A stretch of DNA of 64,000 bases from Sternotherus odoratus (GCA_032164245.1 JAVMKO010000005.1:43862133-43926132), one strand, 5' to 3'. Shown: positions 44,798 to 57,190, counted from the stretch's first letter. Numbers and translations are program-made. The notes: generated by a model from the sequence alone, not told the origin.

Positions 44798-46899
44798 TTC
44801 ATCTTTAGGGAGGGCATTTTCTCTCCCTGAATTACCCACACCTTCATTCCAGGCTCCTGGGTGCTGTACAGTAGGGGAAGTAGGAGCGGTTTTTGCTAAT
44901 GGACTTCTACGCAGCCTCTCTCCTTTTGGGTCCTTCACACTAGACAATTGCTCCAGTGGCTGCCTCTTCTTATAGACTTTTCAAGTGGCAGCAGATTGAA
45001 TTTGAGCATCTGCTTGTCAGTGTCACTTATGCTCAGAGGTTTCCTAATAACAGGAAGGAAAACTGACCTGACAGTTCAGTAAGTTGTAGATAATAACAGA
45101 GGCTCTGTAGCTGGTTGCAGGCTTTAGAAGATAGCACTGTATAGGATTCTACTTGGTTCATGTTTGGAAGGTAATCTTCACAACCACAAACTTATTATTA
45201 AGAATAATAATTATAATAATAATTATGATTATTATTGTAAATGAAAGCTTCAACAGTGCAGAAGTTGATGTTTCTGACCCAGGAAATATCATTACTCTAT
45301 ATTAGCCAGTGCAGTTTTCAAGGCTCTCTGAATGTTGCATGAAATGTCTGTTGCAGTCTTACAATAAAAAAAGAGAAAGAGAAGTAAAGGGAAAATTAAA
45401 GGATAAAAAGAATAAAAAATCTAAATGCAGAAGTGTGCCTGTGTAGGGGATGAGAGTGAGTAAGTATGTGGGCAGACAGGTCCATAAATATTAGCTCTGT
45501 ATGTGTGTGTGTGTGTGTGTGTGTGTGAGTGCACAGCTTATCATCATTTACTATTTATACAGTACCACAGGGGTGCATCACACTGATCAGACTGAGGAGG
45601 GGTGTTGTACAAAGCAGATATCCATGTGCGTGTGGAGTTGATGTGTTTGCCGTAGATCTTTTGTGCTTATGCTTGTGTTTCACAGGATGTGTGCCATATA
45701 TGTTAAAAAGAGAGTGACAGGTACAGTTTGGTGTAGGAGAGATGTGTTGTGTGTGTGAAGGGTTGGATCAGCATATACATGTGACTCAGCCTGCTCCTGT
45801 ATGCATGGTTGGTTTTATATTTGCATACAGGTGCTGTTTGTGAAGTGATCATTTTTATTTTTTTGTATTTCTAAATACATTATCAATGTGCCTTTGACAC
45901 TAAGTGCCCTGGATATAACCTACAAATACCATCCCAGCTGATACAGCTGCATAACTAATGTGCAGCAGGGCTGATCAAAAGAATGCAACAAGCCAACAGT
46001 TTAAAAGCTCCAAAGTCACCTTTGTAAAGTGATGGTAGAGTGTCAGTATGAGTGTGTTCATGCAAGTAGTCTCTCTTTATGTCTGTAACAGGGAGGTAAC
46101 TTCTAATCTTGCTGAGGAACTGTGGAGCTCAGCCATGCAGTTTAGTGCACTTCCATAGCTGAACTTGTGACTATGCAATAAATTGTATGCAGTGCTCACA
46201 CTGCACTGGCTATGCTGCCACTTAGAGCTCAGCTCTGGTATTTTTATTTTTACCTGTATTTTTTGTTTTTATATATTCTGCAAAATGACCAGTCCCCTTT
46301 AAGAGTAAGACATAAGCTTCAAAATTCTGTTTATTTTTCAGCTCAAATAACTCAAACTATCCAAATCAATTCTTCTCAAACTTTCCACAACACTCCCCCG
46401 ATCCCCCAAAGGTTATCTGAAGTTTAAGGCTAACCAGAAATACCAAAGAAAGGTAGAGCTTCATAGTCCTGAAGAAGAAACTCAGCCTCTATGACTCTTT
46501 ACTTACTTATAACCTCATGATGTTCGAGTTACAAGCATTTTAAAATCAGGCAGTACACAGCACTGTGTGTCCAGACACACATGGGCAGGGTTCCTATGTG
46601 GAAAGACCTATTCCAACAGGCTACGGTGCATGTTCCTTACAGTACACCAAATTGGTCATAACAACTATGATAATTCAAAGCCAACATCTTCTCCTCTCCT
46701 CCACCAGCACCTGTCCCTGACATTCAAAGATTGACACATTTGTAGCCCAGCCACTGCTGATTTAGCTGAATAGGAACAGTTATTTTCTGGAGGCAGAAAT
46801 AATTACTTTTTTCTTGTTCTTAGACCTCAAAAATCAGCCAACAGGGTTTTTCCTCAAAGGTTTTCCAAAAACTGCATCACAAGACAAAAACCTATATTG
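44798..46899. other. No gene recognised; AT and GT microsatellites
   Basis: An ATT/AAT-rich tract lies at about 45190-45240 and a (gt)13 run at about 45499-45526. Otherwise unassigned. Confidence 0.5.
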
Positions 46900-47467
46900 G
46901 AACTGAAAAAGGTTCAGTAAAGGGCAACAAAAATTATTAGGGGTATCAAACAGCTTCCATATGAGGAGAGATTAATAAGACTGGGACTTTTCAGCTTGGA
47001 AAAGAGAGGACTAAGGGGGGATATGATAGAGGCCAATTAAAATCATAGCTGGTGTGGAGAAAGTAAATAAGGAAGTGTTATTTACTCCTTCTCATAGCAC
47101 AAGAAGTTGGTGTTGCCAAATGAAATTAATAGGCAGCAGGTTTAAAACAAACAAAAGAAAGTATTTCTTCACACAATGCACAGTCAATCTGGGGAAACTC
47201 TTTGCCAGAGGATGTTGTGAAGCCCAGGACTATGACAGGGTTAAAAAAAAACACCTACATGAATTTAGGGAGGATAGTTCCATCAATGGCAATTAGCAAG
47301 GATGAGCAGGGATGGTGTCCCTAGCATCTGTTTGTTAGAGGCTGGAAATGAGCGACAGGGAATGGATCACTTGATGATTACCTGTTCTGTTCATTCTCGT
47401 CGGAAGACAGGATACTGGGCTAGATGGATCTTTTGTTTGACCCGGTATGGCCGTTCTTACGTTCTTA
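46900..47467 (+). mobile_element. CR1-clade LINE 3' end
   Basis: Plus strand: 'atatgaggagagattaataa' (ORF2 C-terminal area), 'attaataggcagcaggttta', 'atactgggctagatggatct' and the terminal 'atggccgttcttacgttctt'. This is a typical 5'-truncated copy of a subfamily different from the 'atatcagggttgg' type. Confidence 0.85.
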
Positions 47468-48235
47468 AAGCTCAGCCTGGCAAGTTTCAGTGTCGAAGCA
47501 GGGTTCGTGGGATAGCAGAGGGCAGCCTTCATTTCTCTTCCAGGAGAGGTGCACTTGGTAAGTGTGCTATCTTAAACTATGGGATCTTTTGAACTGAAAG
47601 CAAACACATGAACCAGGCACACAGACCCTCGTAGCTTACTTGTCTGCCAATTTCTTGACACTAATCTACTTCATTAATATTAACTAGTCATGTTTTAGCA
47701 GAATCACAGTTAATAGATTAGCCTTGCTGAAAAACCATGTGGTTATTTCAGTCCACAGCTAGAAATAGCATTTGCCAACGTGAATTGAGTGGTGTGTTTC
47801 CCAGCATCCATCTATTCCTGTCAAGCCTAGTAGCCACTTGCACACTGATGGAACTGATAGACTCTATCTAGTTACTCTGCAGGATGTATCAGTGATGTGC
47901 CATTGGCCTTCAAACCCCAAATAACATGATTAAAAGCAGCACTACGGAACATGCTGTAATCTCACGCCATTGGTTTCATGGCTTGGCAAGGACTGCTTCA
48001 TTGTACACTTCATGACAAATTTTCTCACTCCCTGCCACCCCTCTTTTCTTCTTTTTGTTGCTGAGTCTCTAAGATAATCTACATTTGTGGGTCCTCTTCT
48101 AGTTCACAGGACTAAAGAGAAGACAGACACCAGTGGAAGAAGTGGGTCACCAACCAGATATTTCTGGTTGTTAAAAACAAAACGGAGAACATCTTGAGAA
48201 TGGGGAAATGCTGATAAGTGCAAATCAATTCACAT
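47468..48235. other. No gene or clear repeat recognised
   Basis: Ordinary non-coding sequence. Confidence 0.45.
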
Positions 48236-48713
48236 TGAAAAACATATGATAGAGGTCTACAAAATCATGACTGGTGTAGAGAAAGTGAATAGGAAAATGT
48301 TATTTGCTCCTTCACATAACACAAGAACTAGGGGGTCATCCAATGAAATTAATAGGCAGCAGGTTTAAAACAAATATAAGGATGTACTTCTTCACAGAAC
48401 ACACAGTCAATGCGTGGAACTCATTGCCAAGGGATGTGAACATCAAAAGTATAACTAGGTTAAAAATATAATGAGACCAGTTCATGGAGATTAGGTCCAT
48501 CAATGGCTATGAGCCAAGATGGTTTGTGATGCAACCCCATGTTCTGGGTATCTCTAAACCAGAAGCTAGGACTGGATGATGGGATGGATCACTCAGTAAT
48601 TGCCCTGTTCTGTTCATTCACTCTGAGTCATTCAGTACCGGCCACTATCGACAGACAGGATATTAGGATAGACAGACCGTTGGTCTGGTCCCATATGATC
48701 ATTCTTATGTTAA
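48236..48713 (+). mobile_element. CR1-clade LINE 3' end, second copy
   Basis: Collinear with 46980-47467 ('attaataggcagcaggttta', 'ctgttctgttcattc', terminal 'tgatcattcttatgtta') but more diverged and with a small duplication near the end. Starts about 80 bp further 3' than the first copy. Confidence 0.85.
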
Positions 48714-49186
48714 AAGAAGAGCGGTGTAGTTCTAGTCCTCAATCCCTTTTCTATGTGTGGGCCATGAAATCAGATGTGAATCCCAATTATTCCCCAAATG
48801 AATGAATTCATCAGGACTGAAAGAAATTCCCTCCCCGTTTGGACACAAATGGTGAGCAGAATTACAGAGAAGAGGACTGGCTCAGAAGAAATAGACTTCT
48901 CCCCTTGAAAGACACTCTTTAAATGAATGCTATGAAAAAAGAAGAGCTGGGATTCCTGTGGAATTATTATTCCAAGCTATTATGCTCACACATAGGAAAC
49001 TCGAACAACAGTCAGATGTGAAAGTGGAAATGAAAGTCTTATTCTACAAAAATGATATGATCAGTTTGCCTGGGCACTTTATTCCAGATTGTGAAAATGA
49101 ATGACATCTACACTAGATTTGGGTATGAGGAAGAGAAAACTACTGCATGCAGCTCTCCTACTCTTATAGTGACCTGTCTTCTAGAG
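48714..49186. other. No gene or clear repeat recognised
   Basis: Ordinary non-coding sequence. Confidence 0.45.
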
Positions 49187-49410
49187 CAGTGGTTCTCAAA
49201 TGTTTGTACTGGTGACCCCTTTCACATAGAAAGCTTCTGAGTGTGACCCCCCCCTTATGAATTAAAATCACTTTTTTAAAATAAATTTAACATTATTATA
49301 AATGCTGGAGTCAAAGTGGGGTTTGGGTTAGAGGCTGACAGTTCATGAACCCCCATGTAATAACCTCACAATCCCCTGAGGGATCCCGACTCCCAGTTTG
49401 AGAGCCCATG
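49187..49410. mobile_element. Short hAT element, first of a tandem pair
   Basis: The 224-bp element starts CAGTGGTTCTCAAA and ends in a diverged inverted copy (agtttgagagcccatg). Flanks ttctagag and ggctagag agree in 6 of 8 bases. It resembles common 'CAGTGGTTCTCAAAC' hAT relics. Confidence 0.8.
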
Positions 49411-49418
49411 GGCTAGAG

Positions 49419-50123
49419 CAGAGGTTCCCAAACTTATTTGGCCTACTGCCCCTTTTTCAGATAAAAAATTACTCAGCGCCCCCCTGAAAATCTATCTTCT
49501 TTAAGTGAACAAACAGAAAGATGCAGTGACAAATTTGCGTTATTTTATGTATCTATATTTCTACCTACGTCCTACAACATAGTAAGAAAAGATGTTGTTG
49601 CAAATAAGACACGTTGAAGCTTAAAATTATAAAATTATTTATTGAAATCGACCATAGTAACATTCACATTACACACAGAAAACTACGATAACGAAGGATA
49701 ATATTTAAATAAAAATCATGAATAACATTAAAAATAATTCTAATGAGAAGGATGAACCTGGTGCGCTGCTATCAATTTGTTAATATTTGGCTCTATCTTT
49801 GTCAGCAGCATTCTTAAATCACCGCGATTAGTTATTTGCAGTCGGCTTCTTTTTTTAGTTAATTAATTTGCTAATAATTTTATTCAATGCCCCCCCAAAC
49901 TGGAAAATAAAGTACCTAATCACTACGACTTCCTATGTTACACAACAGATGAAACATGTACGAATGGTTTTTCAAAATTTTCTTATCTTGTCCTCTTTCT
50001 TTATTCTTTCACCGCCCCCTATTTTTATTCAACGCCCCCCAATTGCACCTGAGGCTACTATCGCCCCTCTGAATCGTTCCAGCGCCCACCAGGGGGCGGT
50101 ATCGCCCACTTTGGGAACCACTG
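49419..50123. mobile_element. hAT element, second of a tandem pair
   Basis: The 705-bp element has ends CAGAGGTTCCCAAAC and the inverted CAGTGGTTCCCAAAG, and a perfect 8-bp TSD ggctagag (49411-49418 and 50124-50131). Its left TSD copy is also the right flank of the preceding hAT. Confidence 0.95.
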
Positions 50124-50131
50124 GGCTAGAG

Positions 50132-50894
50132 GGTTGTCCATGCCAGAATACAAGAACAGGAGCACTATGAAATTTCAGCCAAACTCTTGTGCACTTTCAC
50201 TGCTTCTATGCAACTTTATTTGTAAAGAAAATGATCTGTTATGGCCCTGGAGAGCAAAGGCTCAACAACTAACCTCCTGCTCCTGGGATAAAGTTCCTCG
50301 CAAAGCTGCCAAGGGCAAAGGTGGATCACTAACTCTCCCCCTAACCCAATGATGATAATCCTCCTGAAAGGCCAATATAGAGGAAGAATTCATGGTACAG
50401 AGTCATCATAGGCATGACAATACTGACTGCCAATCAGTGTCCAGAGTCAATGCACAGCAATTTCTACTGCAGCATTAAAGCAGGGAGTAAGGAGGTACCA
50501 GCTGAGAAAGGAGCTCTATTTTGGATGCATCTCCCATATTTTATTTCATATTCTTAGCCCCTGCACACTATTCCCAGAGGAATGGGGTCAATTGCAGTGA
50601 ACACGCCTGAGATGACCGGGCCACGAGCAGTGTTCAGTCTGGACACCGTTTCATCTCCGAAGCAGGTGAGCTAACCCAGTGGCAACCTGAAGATTAAGAA
50701 CAGTCTTTACTCTCCCTCTCTGTACACTCCATAGATGTTCCACCTAGGAGACCTGCTCTGCATTGGTATAAATCTAATGGGAAGGGACACTATAGACTGA
50801 TAATCAAGAACCCTTTCTTCTTTGCTTCCCAGTCCCAAACTGGAAACATCTGGAAAACTAACATGGAACCTATAACGGTTTCCCCCACACACTC
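50132..50894. other. No gene or clear repeat recognised
   Basis: Ordinary non-coding sequence. Confidence 0.45.
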
Positions 50895-51062
50895 TGGGTT
50901 GCCACCTGATGTACCGGTGAGCCTGCCTGTTCCACCAGCTGGGCTCTCTTACACAGTATCCTGCTGACCCATGCTTTCAAGCCTCCTCCAGCACCCACAC
51001 AGGTAGGGACACATTCAACTGCAGAAAGACACCGACACTGAAATCATCACTGCATGGAAAGA

Positions 51063-52059
51063 TAGGGATACCATATGTCCGGATGCTCCCGGACATGTCT
51101 GGCTTTTTGGGTTATAAACAGTGTCTGGAGGGGAATTTGCAAAACTCTAAAAAGGTCTGGGATTTCCCTTCCCATGCAGAGTGTGGCGCGACTCACAGGG
51201 CAGACCGGCCAGATTGAGCCGCTCGCATCAGGGCCTCTGGCAGCCAACCCCCCTCCCCAGCTGCCCCCTCCCCTCCCCTCCCCTGCAGCCTCAGATCGCT
51301 GGCCGGGCTGCTCGCATTGGGGCCTCTGGCAGCTATAAAGCTCCTCCCTTCCCTCCTCCTCCCTTGCTCCCCCCCCCTCCCCTACAGCCCAGCGAGCTGC
51401 ACTGGCAGCGCTCTGGGGGAGAGGGGGGCAGGGCCAGGCTGTGCGCTCCGCAGGGGAGCACGGCAGCGTGTCTGCAGTAGCGTGTCTGCGGTAGCGTGCT
51501 GGGGAGTTAGAGGAGGGGTAGGGAGTCTCTGGAGGGGGCATTCAAGGGACAGGGACAGGGATCAGAGGGGGATGGATGGGTCGGGAGTTCTGGGGGGGCT
51601 GTCAGGGGATGGGGGTGTGGAGATGGGCGGGGCAGTCAAGGGACAGGGCGCAGGCAGGGTTAGATGGGACAGGAGTTCTAGGGGTCTGTCAGGGGACGGA
51701 GTGGTTGGATAGGCATGGGAGTCCAAGGGGTCTGTCAGGGGACGGAGGTGTGGATAGGTGTTGGAGCAGTCAGGCGACAGGTAAGGGATGGGTCCTAGTA
51801 GAGCAGTTAGGGTGGGGGGGGTCTCAGGAGGGAGCAGTCAGGGACAAGGAGAAGGGAGGTTTAGATGGGGGGTAGGGTCCCGGGGGCAGTTAGGGGCAGG
51901 GGTGATCAGGGGACAAGGAGTGGGGGGGTTGGATGGGTTGGGTGTTCTGTGGGGGGCATTCAGGGAGTGGAAGTGGGAGGGAGTGGATAGGAGCAGGGCT
52001 ACCTCCCCCTCCCTTCCCGGAGTGTCCTCTTTACTGAAAGTTCAAATATGGTAACCCTA
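51063..52059. mobile_element. hAT-like element with TAGGG ends
   Basis: The 997-bp element has ends TAGGGATACCATAT and the inverted TAGGGTTACCATAT (13 of 14), and flanks tggaaaga / tgggaaga (7 of 8). The interior is GC-rich, with G-rich imperfect repeats ('gtcaggggacgg' words) at about 51600-51900. No transposase. The ends resemble those of 3707-5493. Confidence 0.8.
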
Positions 52060-53281
52060 TGGGAAGACTCAGCTAGGAAATTCCCCAGCACTCACGTGCA
52101 CAACTCTCTGGAGTGTAAACCCAAAATTACAGTCTTGTGCTGCACAGAGAAGTGTACAGTGTAACAGTATTGAAATTCGCCTCTTCCCGCAACATGGAGG
52201 AAGATATACACAGCTTTCCATGTACCCCCAGTTATGAAGTTCACAAACTGAGTTTGGGGAAAACAAAACCAAGTTTAGTAACTACAAAAGATAGATTTTA
52301 AGTTATTATAAAGGATACTACACAGATCAAAGCAGATTACTGAGCAAATAAAACAAACATGCACACTAAGCTTAATACACTAAAGAAATCATTACAGATA
52401 GTAATTTCTCACACTAAATGTTGTTTTAGGCAGATTCCAGAGTTTTTTGAAGGCAAGCTGCTCTTGCTTGCAGCATAAACTTGAGGTATTTCTTTCACAG
52501 GCTAGACACTTTCCCAGCCTGGTTCAGTCCTTTTCCCCACCCCCACCTTTGTCCTTGTTTCTTAGATATTTTCAGCAGTCATCCTGGGGTGGGAATTCAG
52601 TGAAGAAATGAACCCATATTAAGTCACTCCCTAGCCTTAAATAGGTTTTACATATTGTGGGAACCCTTTGTTTTCCAGTGTGTCGTGTCCCGTCCCCCCG
52701 TGCCTGTGGAAAAATACTGGTATTCCATCATGGAGTCTAGTACCAGATGACATGATCACATGAGTCTGCAGTGTCAAAACAGCCATGAGTCAAAGGTTCC
52801 TGGGATGTAGCTGTCACGTTACTGGAATTATTTGGGATCATATAGATCATTGGAGCAACCAGGGTCCTATAGTGACACCAAATCTTATGTGAAGGGGGTC
52901 ATAACAGGTGTCTATGACCAGGCTATGGAGGGCTGATTATGAATATGCCATTGATATGTGTGTATCTTTTTTGGAACTAAAGTTATGAATATTGGATATA
53001 TGGTGCCTGTACTTCAAACTGATGCTTGGCTGCTGGGTGAAATCTCAGACAAGCTGTTGTTAACTTGGCTGGCCTGTCTGATGGGCCGTTAAGGGCCATC
53101 AACTACACAATGAACTTTGTAAATGCCTGTCCACACCCGAGCTTCTCTAGGAATGTCAACTGCCTGGTCAGAAACTAAATCGTGGAGAGTCTGGTGATTG
53201 GACCATGTGACTATGAACTTCCATTTTGCATCTGGACTCTGCATAAGGGGGGGGGGAGGGCTTTGCCCAGAGGAGAAAGTT

Positions 53282-53288
53282 TATAAAA
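53282..53288 (+). promoter_or_regulatory. TATA box of family 1 LTR
   Basis: tataaaa in 'gtttataaaacctgggagaa', followed by 'ctccattttgtcttttacc' about 30 bp on, the likely start-site region. Confidence 0.7.
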
Positions 53289-53554
53289 CCTGGGAGAAAC
53301 TTCCTCCATTTTGTCTTTTACCTCCAGTCTTCAGCCTGCCTTGTTTCCAGCTCTGGGTGGAACTTTGCTACACAGGGGAACTCTGGCCCAAAGTACTGAC
53401 CCATCCCTGGAGGGGATGCTTTCCAGAGACTGTGATTTGAACCTGCAGTTATTCTACCTTTGCTGCAAGCCTGAACCAAGAGATTTGCCATTACTGCATG
53501 TAATTGATTTCTTTTAACCATTCCTAACCCTCACCTATACCTTTTTCCTTGTAT

Positions 53555-53560
53555 AATAAA
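53555..53560 (+). terminator. Polyadenylation signal of family 1 LTR
   Basis: aataaa in 'cttgtataataaaccttta'. The same signal is at 54604 in the neighbouring copy. Confidence 0.7.
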
Positions 53561-53947
53561 CCTTTAGATTTTAGATTCTAAAGGATTGGCAACAACGTGA
53601 TTTGTGGTAAGATCTGATTTGTATATTGACCTGGGTCTGGGGCCTGATTCTTTGGAATTGGGGAGAACCGTTTTCTTTATTTGGGGTATTGGTTTTCATA
53701 ACCATTGGTCCCCAGGGCAGGTGGCTGCTGGTGGTGATACTAGGAACCTGGAGTGTCTAAGGGAATTGCTTGTGTGACTTGTGGTTAGCCAGTGGGGCGA
53801 AACCAAAGTCTTTTCTGTTTGGCTGGTTTGGTTTACCTTAGTGTGGAAAACCCCCAGCTCTGGGCCATAGTTGCCCCTTTTGAAGCAATCTGTCCTGATC
53901 TGACACTCACAGTTGGATCCCACCAGGAATAGCACCGTCACAGTAGC

Positions 53948-54990
53948 TGTCACGGTACTGAAATAATTTGGTACCATATAGATCATTGGGGTACCAAATC
54001 TTATGTGAAGGGGATCATAACAGGTGTCATATGTGTGTATCTATTCCATATGTGTGTATCTATTTTGTAACTAAAGTTAAAGGTACCTGTACTTCAAGCT
54101 TAGGCTTGGCTCCTGTAAAGGCTCAGACACGCTGGGGCTGCCTGATGGCCCATTAAGGGACATCAACCACACAATGGACTTTGTATATGCCTGTCCACAC
54201 CCGAGCTGCTCTAGGAATGTCAACTGCCTGAATCCTGGAGAGTCTGGTGATTGGACCTTGTGACTGTAAACCTCCATTTTGCAACCGGACTCTGCAAAAG
54301 AAGGAGGAGGGTCTTGGCCCAGAAGACAGAGTCTATAAAAGCTGGAAGAAGCATTCTCCATTTTGTCTTTTACCTCCAGTCTTCAGCCTGCCTTGTTTCC
54401 AGATTTGGATGGGACTTTGCTTCTCAGGGAACTCTGGACAAAGGTACTGACCCATCTCTGCAGGAGATGCTCTCCAAAGACTTTGATTAAAACCTACAGT
54501 TTATTCTACAGCTGCAAGACTGAACCAAGTGATGTACCATTACTGCATGTAATTGATTTCTTTTAACCATTCTTAACCCTCACCTATACCTTTTTCCTTG
54601 TATAATAAACCTTTAGATTTTAGATTCTAAAGGATTGGCAACAGCGTGATTTGTGGTAAGATCTGATTTGTATATTGACCTGGGTCTGGGGCCTGATTCC
54701 TTGGAATTGGGGAGAACCGTTTTCTTTGTTTGGGGGATTGGTTTTCATAACCATTGGTCCCCAGGATAGGTGGCTGCTGGTGGTGATACTGGGAAGCTGG
54801 AGTGTCTAAGGGAATTGCTTGTGTGACTTGTGGTTAGCCAGTGGGGCGAAACCAAAGTCCTTTCTGTTTGGCTGGTTTGGTTTGCCTTAGTGTGGAAAAA
54901 CCCCAGCTTTGGGCTGTAGTTGCCCTTTGGAAGCAATCTGTCCTGATCTGACACTCACAGTTGGATCCCACCAGGAACAGCACCGTCACA
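53948..54990 (+). mobile_element. Solo LTR, family 1, second of a tandem pair
   Basis: The 1043-bp LTR has ends TGTCACGGTACTG and CCGTCACA. It is separated from the previous LTR by only gtagc and followed by gtagc again (54991-54995). TATA at 54334, polyadenylation signal at 54604. It differs from its neighbour by indels, e.g. a duplicated 'atatgtgtgtatctatt' near 54030-54065. Confidence 0.95.
54334..54340 (+). promoter_or_regulatory. TATA box of second tandem LTR
   Basis: tataaaa in 'gtctataaaagctggaag', with the same downstream 'ctccattttgtcttttacc'. Confidence 0.65.
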
Positions 54991-55118
54991 GTAGCATCCT
55001 AGGAAACTTCTCAAGAAGGTGGGAGATTAGCATCTTCAAAGACCTATTGTTCTTCCTAATGGTGCATCCTGATGTATGGTGGGCATTCCCCATGTATAAA
55101 CACTTTTGTAGTACAGCT

Positions 55119-55822
55119 TGTAGCAGGGCGGACACTCACCCCTGCGGCGCCGCCCGCTGGCTTGTCTGGGAATTAGCTCTCCAGCGTCACGAGCGCCCTC
55201 TGCAGATTGATGTCCTGCTCCTGTTCCAGCCCAGTGTACCTCCCAGACCCTGGTGCCCTCTAGCTGAAGGTGCTGCACCCCTGCAGAACCCCCTCAAGTC
55301 TACAGGTCGCCCCTCCCCAGGGAACCCTCCACCCACTATCCCCACCTTGCCTCAGACTTGGCCACTGCCAGTCACCACTTGCCTCCGCTCACTGAGGCAG
55401 ACTGCAGTATCATGGCCTCTCATCACCGGCAAGGGGGGTTGGCCTGCTGCTTCTATTACTAGCCATGGGCTGCCCCCTGCAACCCCAGTACCCCTGGGTG
55501 GGGCCCTCCTCTAGGCCCAACAGCCTGGGGCTCCCAGGCTAGAGCTTCCCCAGCTCCTAGTGCCTAGCCCCAGCCCTTCACCACCCTGGATACTCACTCA
55601 GGCTCCCTGCAGTTAGGCCTGTCTTCCTCTGGAGACAGAGGAGACTGACTGACTCTGTCTGCCTCGCAGCCTTCTTATCAGGCCTTCCAGTGTTTGGGGC
55701 GTGGCCACCCAGCTGAGCCTACTCCCTAATTGGGCCTGGGAGTTTGCTGGCTCTGGGCCACAACCCCTTCCCTGGGCTATTCTAGCTCTTCCCGGCAGGG
55801 AGCGGGTGGTCACCCCGCTACA
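55119..55822 (-). mobile_element. Solo LTR, family 3
   Basis: The 704-bp LTR is bounded by tgtagcaggg and ccccgctaca on the plus strand and collinear with 23187-23895. Flanks share agct (55115-55118 and 55823-55826), so the TSD is short or eroded. The 201-codon plus ORF entering it (54909-55514) is antisense and spurious. Confidence 0.88.
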
Positions 55823-56014
55823 AGCTGTATAGTCAATATTTCTAACTTCAGATACAAAAAACTAAAATACATAGTAATGGGGTAATCATATTCAGTAAAT
55901 CATAACCTTTCCAATGACACCTCACATGACGCATCTTGAATTAAATACATCTTATATATGCTATAATAATATTATAATAATATTTCTATGAAGAATATGG
56001 GGCGCAGTGTCACA

Positions 56015-56734
56015 GAACCCACCAGAACACTGTAATGATTTGGCTTCTCTCTGTATGCCACTATAGTGCCCACCTCACTTGCTGTAGCTTGGGCACATAG
56101 GAAGAGAAAAGGGTTATGCTTCTTAATTCAGACACCAGGTGGGTTTTTTTGCAAATTCTGGGCAATAAGTTAGCAAGAGCAATAATATTACACACAGCTC
56201 CAGAAACCTTGGTGTGGAGGGGACTTTCCCAAGGAAACATAGCAACTCATGGTAAGGGCATTTTACCCACCACCCATTCCACAATTGGAACCAATTCTCC
56301 TGCCCCACTCCCCAGAGGCTCAAGGGGCAGTGCTGGGAGAAGCGATGCTATGAGGAACCAGAAGAAGGGAGGGGGAACTGAGAGGCAGTGCAGATGCACA
56401 GGAAGTGAACATGGATGGCCCCAATCTCTGCAAGGGGCCCAAGATCTGCATGCATCGTGGAAGATGGTATGGATGCATTGAGGGGCCAAACAGCCTTTCA
56501 CTTCCATGAGGGAACACAGACCTTCCCCCAGAGGAAGACTATACATTAACTGCATACATGAAAGCTTGCAGAGTGTTCTGTCCCCTCTGAGGGACCCCAA
56601 CTGGGGTGGACTGATGGCCATAAGCTGAGGGAGAAATCTGATAGATAACAGTTGCAACACTGACTACATTTATACTGCATCCCTGTTCAAACGTTATCTA
56701 ATAAATCTGTTCAGCACTCTTGGGAGCTAGGGAA
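56015..56734. other. No gene or clear repeat recognised
   Basis: Ordinary non-coding sequence. Confidence 0.45.
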
Positions 56735-56872
56735 GTGTCCCCACTTTACAGATGAGGAAACCTGGGCATAGCAATTATGTGATTTGCCCAAGGCCTCGGA
56801 GAGCATTGGTATCAGAGCCGGAGTTTGACCTCAGGAGCTTCAATTCCAATTCTGTGCTCAGATCCCCTCAGC
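56735..56872 (-). repeat. MIR-type SINE
   Basis: The plus strand shows the inverted MIR order: 'ccccactttacagatgagga', 'gatttgcccaaggcct', then a tRNA-like part with 'atcagagccggagtttgacc'. It is diverged but the order is unmistakable. Confidence 0.75.
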
Positions 56873-57061
56873 ACACCATTCTCTTCCCCATGAGTAACAT
56901 TGCAGGCCTGCCGAGAACACTCCACAAACAAAAATGAGTCTGAGTAAGCAAAATGTGAAGAGAAGAAACAACCCCATTTTCTTCTGGAGAGGCCCTTCCA
57001 CCTGCAGCTTGAATGGTGCTTTTACACTTATTGATGAAGCTGCACAAGACGTCTGTGGAAG

Positions 57062-57190
57062 GAGGGCATGGTTATTGTTCCTATTTTGCAGAGGGCATAA
57101 CCGAGGAACAGAGAGCCCCAAGGTCACACAGTGAGACGTGATCAGAGCTGGGATAATAAGCCATAGCTTTTGACTCCAAGTCCTTTCTAA
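57062..57190 (-). repeat. MIR-type SINE, second copy
   Basis: 'cctattttgcagagggcata', 'ccccaaggtcacacagtgag' and 'tgactccaagtcctttctaa' give the same inverted MIR order about 330 bp from the first copy. Confidence 0.75.

Larger units (their letters stand above)
52812..53942 (+). mobile_element. Solo LTR, family 1, first of a tandem pair
   Basis: The 1131-bp LTR has ends TGTCACGTTACTG and CCGTCACA, preceded by gtagc (52807-52811) and followed by gtagc (53943-53947). TATA box at 53282, polyadenylation signal at 53555. A G run lies at about 53247-53258. Encodes nothing. Confidence 0.95.
50895..56014 (-). mobile_element. LTR split by four later insertions (family 5)
   Basis: Minus-strand LTR pieces occur in collinear order: 50895-51062, 52060-52811, 54991-55118 and 55823-56014. 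They sum to about 1.24 kb. Outer ends on the minus strand are TGTGACACTG and CAACCCA. Insertions: hAT 51063-52059, LTRs 52812-53942 and 53948-54990, LTR 55119-55822. That the pieces form one LTR is partly recall of the turtle repeat; no outer TSD was found (cactc / gaacc). Confidence 0.6.

Noticed and set aside
52812..54990. Full provirus with two LTRs
   Set aside because: Only 5 bp (gtagc) separates the LTRs and there is no primer-binding site, gag or pol sequence.
54909..55514. 201-codon plus-strand ORF
   Set aside because: Spans the end of one LTR, a gap and the antisense of another LTR.
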